DNA from: Ampullaceana balthica
Lineage: Eukaryota; Mollusca; Gastropoda; Lymnaeidae
Assembly: GCA_944989445.1 (NCBI GenBank)
Contig: CALYLW010000181.1
Coordinates: 399,764-463,763, forward strand
DNA: 64,000 nt
Direction: 5' to 3'
The notes beneath the pieces were generated by a model, which was not told the origin of the DNA, ran no database searches, and saw only the letters and a list, made by a program, of their open reading frames with translations. How positions within the stretch are numbered: position 1 is the stretch's first letter; the number at the start of each line of letters is the position of its first letter. Positions 36,390-47,835 of the stretch are shown one piece after another. Position numbers and translations under genes: made by a program.

Positions 36390-38894
36390 CAGTGGCGTCA
36401 CTAGGGGGGTGCGGGGGGTGCGGGCCGCCCCGGGTGACACCCGTCAGGGGGTCACACCCAAGCCTAAAATTTACTGTGTACGATTTTATGTCAGAAAAAA
36501 AGAAGTCAATTTTTTTCATCTAGAAAGAAATTAAGAAATACAATGAAACAAATTGAACGCGCAAACTTTGATTTAAAAAATACCAGTTAACTTGCAATAA
36601 TAAAACAGTCCCAACACACAAACAACATTAAAACAAATTAGGAAAATAAAGAAAAGAAACAGTCGCAACAGAGAGATCTTTAAAAAAAAAGGCTGGACAT
36701 GAAAGGGGCAGTGTCTTATGTTTTAAAAGATATAAAGCCATTTGGGCTTGGACACACCGACAGCATGGACGAATCCCACCTCACGACTCCCTCCACAACA
36801 GTGGGGTGGGGGGGGGAATACGATTTTTATTCCTCCCAAAAATCAAAAGATGGCTTTTCTTTGTTGATGTTTTTCTATAAGAAAATTATCAATTCAATAT
36901 CTTTGAGTTAATATTTCGTTATATATATATTTATTAAAGGCGTGAAAGCATGGACATGTTTATTTACAGGTAGTCCTCCGGTTACGATGGTCTCATCCCG
37001 ACTTACGCTGTTTTGTGGTTACGAACGAGCCTGCGTTATTCCGTATTTTTAAATATATATTTAAAAAAAAATTCAATGGGGTAACAAATTGTTTTCTCTA
37101 TTTGTAATAAAAAATTTATTGAAAAATATGTACTATTATTATTTCAACCTACAACTTTCATTTGCGAATTTTTCTCATGGCGAAGTTTTCAAACAAGTCA
37201 GTAAAGCTAAGTAAGCTTACAAGTTCCTTTTCAGTGCTCATCATAGAGAGCATAATCAGTCTTTGTTGTCCCATGCACATTTTTACTCTTTTTATATTCT
37301 TTTCAACTTTGAAAAGGATCGCTCTTAACTGCAGTTTGATGTCATCAATGAAAGATAGATGCGAAGTGCGATGTGTACATTTGTAAAGGACTGTGTGAAA
37401 TTTAGCTCATTCAAAAGCAGCAAAATTGTTAGCTCTGTGCACTTGTTTTGAGTTTCGCATTGGGCTACTTCCTTTTCCTAACCCTGTGCCTGAGTCTGGA
37501 CAATAACTTTTTAAATAGTTCTGAAAATTGGACTAATTCTGAAGGTAAGCAGTCTTCGAAATCGCTTGAATATTCTTCCATTAACTTGGTAGCTGCCCAT
37601 CGGATGGCGAAATTGCTGAAGAAAGGCAAATTTCTTATGGATGTCTTTATATGCGCCTAACCGATGTTGTAGGGCTTAAGAAAGTTTGTCAAATGATTAC
37701 CAGAAATACCCCAACCTTGAATTTTTGTCTGACGCTTTCTTTTTTAATTTTTTTAATAGCATTGAAGATTGTTTATACTCTTTTTTTACCATGGACTTGT
37801 TCTTTTCTTTGTCTTCATAGTAATTTAAGTAAGCTGTCTTTGAAAAAACTCAAATTTAATGTAAAATAGCGACTTCCAGTTGTTCAAGTTCTTTTAGAAA
37901 TCCTTCTGCTTCAAATCGACTGCCACGTGGCTGATTTTCGTTTGTTGCTAATTCTTCCATTGCTGCGATATTCTCGTGGAATGAGTTATTAACAGACCTT
38001 ACAGCATCATGTCAGGCTAACCATCTTGTGTTAACATGTATCAATTTCATGTGTTTTTGAAGTACCTGTCAACGATGAGTAGATGCAACAAGCCGGGTAT
38101 AAAGATTTTGTAGAAGACAAACACAATCTGACTGCAGCAGGTTAACCTGCTGCACTTTTCCCAACCAAATTATTAGAATGAGCTGTGCATGGCACATAAT
38201 GAGCAACACTGCACTTCTCACGAAGAATAGTCTGGTTTCCGTTATAATTCCTACTCATATGTGCAGCATTGCCGTATGACAGTCAAAGGGATTTTCAGGG
38301 ATTCATACTAACATTTGCCTGCATCTTTATTATACACTATACTAATTTATAATAAGTTTGGGGGGGGCCTTAAATTATTGGGGGCCCCTAGCTTTAGCCC
38401 GTTCACTCCCCCCCCCTTTTAATCCGCCATAGGGGGATGGGGTCACTCGTCTGTGACGATGTTTGCCGAGGGGGAGGGGTGTGTTTAAAAAATGTGACGT
38501 CTCATAAAAAACGCACCACTTTAAATAAAAGTTCCATTTAAATATTTGATTGTTTACCCTTTATTTAATTGCGTTTTCAATGGCTTCACGCGTGTTACGA
38601 TATTAGAGTGCAGACTTACACTAAATACATATTTAAATGACAAAAATAATTTGCAACATGCTAATTTTTAATTCAGAAAATACGGCTTGGAAGGGGGGGG
38701 GGAGTTTGTCAAGGTTTTGTGACGTCATATCGTAAAAGAATGGGTGGGGGTCTAGGTTTTTGTGAAAAAGTATGACGCTGGGGTAAAAATCGGCAACCTC
38801 AGGTGACGTCATTTTGGGACGGGCCCCTTCAGTCGTGAAGGGGTGACACCATGAGCCACCGCCCCGGGTGACACCAACCCTAGTGACGCCTCTG
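36390..38894 (-). mobile_element. Non-autonomous hAT transposon, copy 2, complete ends
   Basis: Reverse-orientation sibling of the element at 16829. Ends are cagtggcgtcactagggg and ccctagtgacgcctctg. The target duplication ggcggacc is exact (36382-36389, 38895-38902). Length is 2,505 bp. It has the same internal order, including the nested CCGTCCATAAATGACG-type MITE near its right side and the gctttagcccgttcac fragment. Confidence 0.92.
37150..38330 (-). pseudogene. hAT transposase relic in copy 2
   Basis: The minus strand carries the same debris as 17380-18625. The core containing GKSAAG-like and LVAST-like segments lies near 38060-38250, and the dimerisation tail (complement of gcgaatttttctcatggcg) near 37160-37260. 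Multiple stops and frameshifts. It lacks the N-terminal finger, like its siblings. Confidence 0.65.
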
Positions 38895-39000
38895 GGCGGA
38901 CCACTTAAGAAAAATTGGTAACAGGAATGGGTCGACAACACGACTGTTAAAGGAGTAATTGCTAACACATTTAAGGCGTGCCCGCAAAGGCCTATAGTGA

Positions 39001-39365
39001 AATAAGACCAACATAAGCAACACATAAGGGCAACATAAACAACTAATTAGACCAAAATAAACAACACATAAGACTCTCAGACCAACATAAACAACACATG
39101 AGACCAACATAAACAACACATAAGACCAACATAAACAACACGTAAGACCAACATAAACAACACGTAAGACCAACATAAACAACACATAAGACCAATACAT
39201 AAACAACACATAAGACCAACAAAAACAACACATAAGACCAAAATAAACAACACATTCGACCCACATTACCACACATTAGACCAACATAAACAACACATAA
39301 GACCAAAATAAACAACACATTGGACCCACATTACCACACATAAGAACAATAAGAACAAAACATAA
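39001..39365. repeat. 22-bp minisatellite, about 15 units
   Basis: Unit agaccaacataaacaacaca plus ta. The block gaccaaaataaacaacacat-ggacccacattaccacac is itself duplicated (39237-39345). Confidence 0.95.
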
Positions 39366-39897
39366 ACCAAAAATAATAACACAAGAGACGAACATCAACG
39401 ACACAAAATAAAACATACTTATTTATCTTTTCAACTCCAACATTCTTAAGACTTTTTTAGAATTTTAGATAATAGCTTGAGTCCAATGATCAAAACGCGC
39501 ATTTTCATAATGACTTTGCGCGACCTCCTGACGCCTTGCCCTCCAAATGTCCTAGACAACTACAAACACAAAGTTCGATAATAATTAAATTCTGCAATAC
39601 CGAGCCTATTTCTCATACCGTGCCCCGGACTAGGTCGTCCTTCACAATGGATTGTCTGTTCTTCGAAAGCCTTTTCTCCGCGCGGCCATCTTATCTGTAA
39701 GCTCAGCTATTCCCACGCCTCACTGGTACGTCTTAAAAAGTGGATTTAGCACAGGGCCCAGCACTCTTTGGCGGGCCCCAGGAGCAGACAATGTTGGTCT
39801 TAATGATTTGTACACAAGTACTCATTTCTTCTAGTCCCGCAATCGATCTTTGTTGAGGAGGCGCATGGCGTGTTATCTCATTTCGGACAGGTTTTGT
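39366..39897. other. Unassigned DNA
   Basis: No repeat or gene recognised. Frame 39652-39834 has no motif. Confidence 0.35.
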
Positions 39898-40440
39898 TGG
39901 TCTAAGCTAAAATAGGTGCTATTATAAATATAAGCTAGTATAGGTTGTATTATCTAAGGCAATGTAGCTTTATTATCAAGGGAAATATACGCTTTTTGAT
40001 CTAAGGCAAAATAGGCTGTATTATCTAAGGAAACTAAGTTTTATTATAAAAAGCAATATAGGTTGTTTTATCCAAGGAAATATAGATTGTTTTATCTAAG
40101 GAATTTGTATTGTTTCATATAAGGAAAAATATATTGTATTATCTAAGGCAGGGGTCACCAAACTTTTCTGCCGGAGGGCCGCATTAACTGTTAAACAGCA
40201 GTTTGGGGGCCAACTACACACAGTTTTTTTGGTAAAGTATAGGTAAAAATAGTATCTTTTTTTTAGATTAAAAGGTCTCCAGGGGCCGGATGAGAGGGCA
40301 TCGCGGGCCGCATCTGGCCTGCGGGCCGTAGTTTTGAGACCCCTGATCTAAGGCAATGTAGATAGGTGAGGTAGTTTTATCTCAGCTATAAAATGGGTTG
40401 TATTATCCAGCAATGACAGGTTGTCTTGATGCATTTAGGA
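39898..40440. repeat. Degenerate tandem repeat interrupted by a hAT MITE
   Basis: Imperfect ~25-bp units around ggttgtattatctaaggcaa run from 39898 to 40148 and resume at 40346-40440. The MITE at 40149-40345 splits the array. Confidence 0.8.
40149..40345 (+). mobile_element. hAT-type MITE, CAGGGGTCACCAAAC ends
   Basis: A 197-bp element from caggggtcaccaaactttt to gttttgagacccctg, with repeated gggccgcat-type words inside. It is flanked by atctaagg on both sides. That octamer is also part of the host minisatellite unit, so the duplication alone is weaker evidence than usual, but the inverted ends are clear. Confidence 0.85.
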
Positions 40441-40451
40441 CATGTTGTATA

Positions 40452-40616
40452 TAATGTGTACTCTTAAGGTTCGTTAGTCCGCGTGCAACTTCTCTCAGCA
40501 TCCATATTTTTGCAATATTTATTTTAAAAATTGCAGCTCGGGTATTCTAAACTGCTGCGCGGCGTTGGTAAGATATCTGCGCGACCACGCAACCGCGAAG
40601 CTCAAAGGGAACATTG
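40452..40616 (+). mobile_element. hAT-type MITE, CAATGTTCCCT family, copy 6
   Basis: A 165-bp copy with diverged left end (taatgtgtactcttaag) and conserved right end (ctcaaagggaacattg). The exact 8-bp target duplication gttgtata flanks it (40444-40451 and 40617-40624). Confidence 0.88.
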
Positions 40617-41206
40617 GTTGTATACTATATCTCGGCTACTAAAGGATCTAAGCTAATATCGATTTTATCACCACATATAGAAATGACTGTTTCCAGTGGC
40701 GTCACTAGGGGGGAGCGGGGGGTGCGGGCCGCCCCGGGTGACACCCATCAGGGGGGTGACACCCGAGCCTACAATTTTACTGTGTACGATTTTATGTCAG
40801 AAAAGAAAGAAGATAAAAATTTTCATCTAGAAAGAAATTAAGAAATACAATGAAATACATTAAATGCGAAAACTTGTATTTAAAAATATCAGTTAACTTG
40901 CAATAATAAACAGTCCCAACACACAAACAACATTAACACAAATTAGGAAAATATAAAAAAAAACAGTCGCAGCATAAAGATCTTTAAAAAAAGGCTGGAC
41001 ATGAAAGAGGCAGTGTATTATGTTTTAAAAGATATAAAGCCATTTGGGCTTGAATTATTAATTCAATGTCTTTGAGTTAATATTTCGTTATATATATATT
41101 TATTAAAGGCGTGAAAGCATAGATATGCATGTTTATATACAGGTAGTCCCTGGTAACGACGGTCCCTTCCCGACTTACGCTGTTCTGTGGCTACGAACGT
41201 GCCCGC

Positions 41207-41767
41207 TTTAAAAATAAAACAAACCCGTAAAAACAAAGTTTTTGACAATAAATCCCTTAGATCTATATATGAGACATAACTAAAAGCATTGATTATTTTC
41301 AAACGCGACAAAGATTTACAGACTGAATCCGTCTTAACCTCCCTTTGTTTTATAACCCCTGGGTGGGGGCGGGTGGGAGAGGTGAAAGATCTGGTCACCG
41401 ATCGCTTGACCGAGCTCAGCGTGACACGTAAAATGTAAACAAAAGCATGCCGGTACACCTGGATAAAACACGAGATGTGTTCAACTATGGCTGGCGTGAA
41501 GTCAAGTGACCCGTAAAATGTAAACAATAGCGACCGCTACATATAGTTTATATAGATAAACTAAAAATGCATTAATTTAATAACTGTACGTTCGATCGAT
41601 CTGAATGTTTGACATGATGCATTGTTAGGTGACACGGGTCCGTGTGCCAAATTTCAGCTCGATGGCTTCACGGGAAGTGGGTCAATTTGGAGTTTTGTTT
41701 TTCCAAACGACGTAAGAACAGATCACGACAAGATTTCGACGTTAATATAAGGGATTTAAAAAAATTT
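41207..41767 (+). mobile_element. Solo long-repeat unit inserted in hAT copy 3
   Basis: The insertion is absent from sibling copies at 37030 and 18750, where gaacg... continues directly into gcgttattccg. It matches the divergent unit at 48053-48590 (complement). Shared features are ataaatcccttag, the tgaagtcaagtgacccgtaa block, cagctcgatggcttc and the end ttaatataagggatttaaa. A repeat otherwise seen as a tandem array inside Helitron-like elements therefore also occurs alone. No clear target duplication is visible. Confidence 0.75.
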
Positions 41768-41889
41768 ACGCGTTATTCCGTATTTTAAAATATATTTTTT
41801 TAATAAACTTTTGTTTTTCATGGGGTAACGAATTGTTTTCTCTATTTGAAATAAAAAATTTATTGAAAACTATGTATTATTATTACTTC

Positions 41890-43110
41890 AACCTATAACT
41901 TTCGTTTGCGAATTTTTCTCATGGCCAAGTTTTTTTATCAAGTCATTAAAGTTAAGTAAGCTTACAAGTCAGTTCCTTTTCAATTCTCATTAGAGCATAC
42001 TCAGTCTTTGTTGCCCCATGCACATTTTTACTCATTTTATATTCGTTTCAACTTTGAAAAGGATCGCTCTCAGCTGCAGTTTGATGTCATCATTGAAAGA
42101 TAGATGCGAAATGCGATGTGTACATTTGTAAAGGACTGTGTGAAATTTAGCTCATTCAAAAGCATACTTTTTTTTAGCCCTGTGCAGTTGTTTTGAGTTT
42201 CGCATCGGGCTACTTCCTTTTCCTTACCCTGTGCCTGGGTCTGGACAATAATATTTAAGAGTTCTGAAAATTAGACTAATTCTGAAGGTAAGCAGTCTTC
42301 GAAATCGCTTGAATATTCTTCCATTAACTTGGCTGCTGCCCATCGGATTGCGAAATTGCTGAGCTCAGTTAGGTTTGTAAGAAAGCCAAATTTCTCATAG
42401 ATGCCTAACAGATGTTGTAGGGTTTAAGAAAGTTTGTCAATGATTACCAGAAATACCTCAAACTTGAATTTTTGTCCCTTTATCAAACTGATGCTTTTTT
42501 AAAAAAAATCATTAATTTTTTTAAATATTAACATTGCATATTGTTTATACTCTTTTTTTTGCCACGGACTTGTCCTTTCTTTTGTCTTCATAGGAATAAA
42601 ATTAAGAATGCTTTCTTTTAACAAACTCAATGAGAGACTTCCTTTCTAAAATTGTTTCCCGAATTTCAAGTCAAATAGCGACTTCCAGTTGTTCAAGTTC
42701 CTTTAGAAATCCTTCTGCTTCAAGTCGACAGTCACGGGGCTGATTTTCGTTTGTTGCTTATTCTTCCAGTGCTGCGATATTCTCATGGTATGAGTTATTA
42801 ACAGACCTTACAGCATTATGTCAGGCTAACTATCTTGTGTCAGACAAGGTTTTGTTAACATGTATCAATTTCATGTGTTTTTGAAGTACTTGTCAACGAT
42901 GAGTAGATGCAACAAGCCGGGTATAAAGATTTTGCAGAAGACAAAACAATCTGACTGCAGCAGGACAACCTGCTGCACTTTTCCCAACAAAATAAATGGA
43001 ATGAGCTGTGCACGGCACATAATGAGCAACACTGCACTTCTCATAAAGAATAGCCTGGTTTCCGTTATACTTCCTACTCATATTTGCTGCATTGCCGTAT
43101 GACTGTCCAA
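41890..43110 (-). pseudogene. hAT transposase relic in copy 3
   Basis: The minus-strand frame 42893-43081 reads SRKYNGNQAILYEKCSVAHY, then HSIYFVGKSAAGCPAAVRLF and NLYTRLVAST, the same core as at 17436-17624. The dimerisation tail lies near 41900-42010. Broken by stops; no N-terminal finger. Confidence 0.75.
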
Positions 43111-43668
43111 GGCATTTTCAGGGATTCATACAAACATTTGCCTACATCTTTATTATACACTATAATTTATAATAAGTTTCGGGGACCTTAAATTATTGGG
43201 GCCCCTTAGCTTTAGCCCGTTACGCACCCCCCCCCCTTTTTTTTTAAAATCCGCCATAGGGTGATGGGGTCACGCATCTGTGACGATGTGTGACAAGGGG
43301 GAGTTTGTGTTTAAAAAATGTGACGTCAAATCAAAAACGCGCAACTTTAAATTAAAGTTCCACTTAAATATTTGATTATTTACCATTTATTTAATTGCGT
43401 TTTCAATTTGCGTGTGACGATATTAGAGTGCAGACTTACCCTAAATACATATTTAAATGACAAAAAATAATTTGCAACATGCTAATTTTTATTGAGAAAA
43501 TACGGATTTGTTCAAAGCTTTGTGACGTCATATCGTAAAAGAATGGGTGGGGGTCTAAGTTTTTGTGACAAAGTATGACGCTGGGGGAGAGTGGGGTAAA
43601 ATCGGCAACCTCGCGTGACGTCATTTATGGACGGCCCCTTCAGTCGTGAAGGGGTGACACCATGAGCT

Positions 43669-44959
43669 AAAAACTTCCGTCACTTTTGACGGGTAATACA
43701 CTAGTATATATATATGTTGCAAAATTCAACGTGTCATGGGTTTTCTTTGTTTTATTTATAATAACTTTCAAAAGAAGAACTTCAGGACGTTCTAAACTCC
43801 TGGGGACACGAACTAGTAATTATTTGATAATCACAAAATTCTTCTTTTTTCTTTTTCCTGACATTGTTTAGTACAATGATAAAACAAACATTTTCAAAAT
43901 GACTTTGTGTGACTGCTTGTACGAGCTGTTCATTTAGAAGACATGTTCATTATTATTTATTATTTTTCTCTGTGTGTTTTTAAAAAAACTTTTTATTTTG
44001 CGTATATTTTAAATAGAGAATCGATTTTTAAAAAATAGATTTTAAAAGCCATTTATGTATACATTTGTTATATTTACAGACCGGTTTATTCTCTAGACTA
44101 AAATCTGAAAGACCACGTATATAAGGTAAGTAACGACGTTGGAACCAACCAACAAAATGCTACAGCTCGCGATGGTGGTAGTCGGGTTCGACGGGATAAA
44201 TTACTGTACGCACGCAGCTTGTCAGACACATGAACATTAACACAATTACCCGTCTAGACGTCTTCCTTTTTTCAAAACAAAAAAAAGATCCCGAAGACAG
44301 AACACAATCAATCCACACTAGGATCCCGGACAATATGCTCCCGACCAGTGTACAATGGGCGGGGGATTGTCCGCAATATGATACCCTTTGATTTCTGGTG
44401 CTCTACGCTAATACTGAGCGGCTTTGCCGAACAATCGGTTAGGCGCGGAGGACTAGAGCACAGGGTATAAGGGGTAAAAAAAAAGCGTCCTGGCCGTGAT
44501 GTCATACCCCAAGCTGTAATTAAAGATAATTGTACGATAGAATCGTGAGCCTAGACCCTCGTCCTTCCCAGCCTTGAGGACCTGTTTGCGATCTCCGGAG
44601 ATTTTCTATTACATACATTACCAACTTGAGTTGGAAGCCATATCTATGGGATCTAGAACAATTTTGTGAGTGTGTGTGTGTGTTTTGGAAAAGTTTGAGA
44701 TTGGAAAAAAGGGGGGGGGGTATGACAATTTATTTTTTTCTGGGATTTCCCACACGGATTCATAACTAAAGTAGGTGCGCAAGTATGGTGCGCAGTGTTG
44801 ACAAATTTGATCGTGTTCAGGTCATCCACTTTTGGAGTTGCGTCCCTTGAAGGTACCAGTTTTAACTCAAAAGGCTCTCATCTGCGTGGACTGCTTGGCT
44901 ATATTTGGTTGTGCTATGCGCTTTGTCGATTTTTGGCAGTTTTATGCTCATCATTACAT
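43669..44959. other. Unassigned DNA
   Basis: AT-rich to 44150, then GC-richer and non-repetitive to about 44600. A ccctttgattt word (44384) resembles a TCF/LEF site. No gene supported. Confidence 0.35.
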
Positions 44960-45380
44960 CCCAGTGACGTGCCTGATATTATATGACAGTGACATGTCTG
45001 CAATTGCATGTCTGTAATTATATGCCTGTCGATACACGCATGCGACATGCCTGTCATTACATGCCTATCATTACATGCCACTGACATGCCTGTAATCACA
45101 TGCCAGGGACAAGACTGTCATTACATGCCAGTGACAAGCCAGTCATTACATGCCAGTGACAAGCCTGTCATTACATGCCAGTGACAAGCCTGTCATTACA
45201 TGCCAGAGGCAAGCCTGTCATTACATGCCAGAGACAAGCCTGTCATTACATGCCAGTGAATAGCCTGTGATCACATGCCAGTGAAATGTCTGTCTTTCCA
45301 TGACAGTGACATGCCTGTTATTACATGCCATTGACATGTCTGTCATTACATGCCATTGACATGTCTGTCAGTATAAATGC
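44960..45380. repeat. 25-bp minisatellite, about 16 units
   Basis: Unit tgacaagcctgtcattacat plus gccag. The central units are nearly identical; the outer ones drift (tgacatgtctgtcattac). Confidence 0.95.
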
Positions 45381-45944
45381 AATGTCTTCTATAACTTCGC
45401 TTCTACAACGTAACAGGCCATATTTGAAAAAAAAATGGTTTACTTTAGTGGGGAAAACTAAAGAGCAGAAATAAGGTTTGGTGTAAATCCAATGAAAACA
45501 AAAATGTGTTGGTTTTGCTTTCTTACACATTAATTAAAACTAAATATTGTGTAGCGTTTGGTCGCGTGAGACACGGTAATGAATGCTGTTTAGACAAATT
45601 TTAATTTCAAAGTCAGAGTTTGATTTGATTGACAATTATAGTTTTTAAAATTCCAAACAAATCATATGTCACTTGAATTTTATTTTAGAAATGTCCGTTT
45701 TCAATTGAATGTTTTTATTTAACAGGTATAGAACTGTTGTTTTTTTTCTAAACGTTGGTAATTTATATTTAACTAACGTCACTCACAGAGAATTTCCTTA
45801 CATCGGATGTAACCACTTTCATTTGTGTATTTCGATTTCCTGTTCTACTAAATGCCTTGCAATCTACACCAGTGAAGCCATGCTATATGATTATTTTCAA
45901 GTGTTTTCTATCTGTTTGTAATGCCATCAGAGAAGATTCTCATG

Positions 45945-46165
45945 TTATAGCCCATTGCATGTTCTTTATATGGTGCCCATTGTTTGTTCTTTATGAGGTC
46001 CCCAATGTATGTTCTTTTTATGGCACCCAATGTATGTTCTTTATATGGTGTCCAATATATATTCTTTATATAGTGCCAAATGTATGTCCTTTAGATGGTG
46101 CCCATGTTATGTTCTTTTTATGGTGCCCAATGTATGTTCTTTATATGGTGCCCGATGTACAATCT
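45945..46165. repeat. ~25-bp minisatellite, about 8-9 units
   Basis: Unit atggtgcccaatgtatgttc plus tttat, with single-base variants. It lies inside a longer open frame (45857-46243), which is explained by the repeat. Confidence 0.92.
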
Positions 46166-46234
46166 CATGGCACTAAACATTTGCACATGTTTAATTTCAC
46201 CGTGATTATGTATTATTGTTTGTCTGCAGCGCCC

Positions 46235-46392
46235 TGTGTATAATCATGTTATAGATGTTTGTTCTTCTGTTTACTTAGGCCCCTCGGTCAATACTCTGAT
46301 GACTCTGATCATATGTGTATAATCATGTTATAGATGTTTGTTCTTCTGTTTACTTAGGCCCCTCGGTCAATACTCTGATGACTCTGATCATT
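46235..46392. repeat. 79-bp perfect tandem duplication
   Basis: The segment from tgtgtataatcatgttatag to actctgatgactctgatcat occurs twice with a period of 79 bp and no difference seen. A very recent duplication. Confidence 0.93.
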
Positions 46393-47787
46393 ATGGTTCC
46401 TGTAAAATACTAATATTTTAAATTAAAACAAAATAAATTTGTACAGACTTTCAATGTTGCATGTCATTATTTTGTGAAAAAATTATGTTTAAAAAGTAGA
46501 CGGTTTAGATTGGCCAGATTATCCTGGAGTAGTGTTGACCTAAAATAATGTTGTTTTGTTAATTAAAAAAATTCTAGATTTTTGTTTTAAATTAAATCCA
46601 GAATTAAGTGGGGGTATTTCAATAAACCCACCATTTCGGGGTATAGATTGGGACAAGGAAAAGCTTTATAATCAATTGACTTTGATGCCGTATCAATTAT
46701 TATATATCAAATATGAGACATTTTTAGAGCAGATGTTTTTTTAAGTTAAAAAAACAAAACAAAAAAAACACACCAAAAAACGGTACAATAGCTTCAGTTT
46801 TTTAAATGTATAATAAAAGTAATTTTATGTTACATGTTATATTATTGATTATAACTATTTGTTAAGTCTCATGTGTATAATGATGTAATCCTTGTTCAGT
46901 ATTGTTCTTGTGTGATGGTCAGTTTATAATAATGTAATAATTGTTTAATAATTGTTTGTAAAGTATCCTGCTCATTATGATGCTATAATTTTTGACTGTT
47001 ATTTGTGTAGTTGTTCCCTTTTGTTATGATGTTATAATTGTGTATTAATGTTTGTGTAGTTTCCGATTATATTTTAATTTTTTTATGATTGTCTGCGTAG
47101 AACCCTGTGTAATATCACGTTACGATTCCCCGCGTGTATTCTCGTCGCAGTGTCTCTTGTATATTTGTTTACAACCGGAGCAATAGTTACGATTCACGGG
47201 GAGTTAATAAAGAGATGACTCCTTACAACTTGCGAAATTATAATGGTAGATGATAGCACACCACGGGTGGGGAAATTGTGGTGAGACTGGAAGAATCATT
47301 GTCGGCTATTTTTTTTTCCATAGTGAACTACAAGCCATTTTAAATCAGATTCTGGTATATAGATTTAACCAGATTTGAACGATCAAGCGCCACTTGACTA
47401 CAGCAGAAATAACCAACTCATAGAAGAAATAAGCCCTTTTATCACTACAAAAAGGTCATTTATAGTTTATACCATTTATAGTTTATACATACACATGAAG
47501 AAAGAAAATATACAATATATAGAATTAAAAGAAAATGATGCCAATGTTGTGATCCTAGGCTTACCATACGTTTTTTAAAATCAAAATATGAGAAAAACTA
47601 TACATGTTAAAGTGTATATATATATACATAAGTATAAGATTGCCGTAAATCCATTGAATATATATATATATATATATGTGCTAAGGCACAAATTTCAAGA
47701 TATTTAATACAGCTCAATAACATTAAAACCGTCTTTCACGACTCAACCACATTGGTAAAAGATTTCAGTGGATTAAATGTTACTATA
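46393..47787. other. Unassigned AT-rich DNA
   Basis: No supported gene. Frames 46556-46744 and 47375-47578 have ordinary composition but no motif and no splice context. A loose repetition of ttgtttgtgtagt/gatgttataatt phrases spans 46840-47100. Confidence 0.35.
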
Positions 47788-47835
47788 TATACGCAATTAT
47801 CTTCCGTATAGAAGGAGCTTCAGTAATATATAAGA
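47788..47835 (+). mobile_element. LINE/SINE 3'-tail relic
   Basis: acgcaattatcttccgtata followed by gaaggagcttcagta resembles the LINE 3' UTR at 1516-1545. It abuts the Helitron-like element H3. Confidence 0.55.

Larger units (their letters stand above)
40694..43668 (-). mobile_element. Non-autonomous hAT transposon, copy 3, one end lost and carrying an insertion
   Basis: Left end cagtggcgtcactagggg is intact. The right side runs through the ccttcagtcgtgaaggggtg and gacaccatgagct blocks, then stops without the terminal inverted repeat, so that end is deleted. Relative to copies 1 and 2 it contains an extra ~560 bp at about 41207-41767. Transposase debris is at about 41890-43110. Confidence 0.88.
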
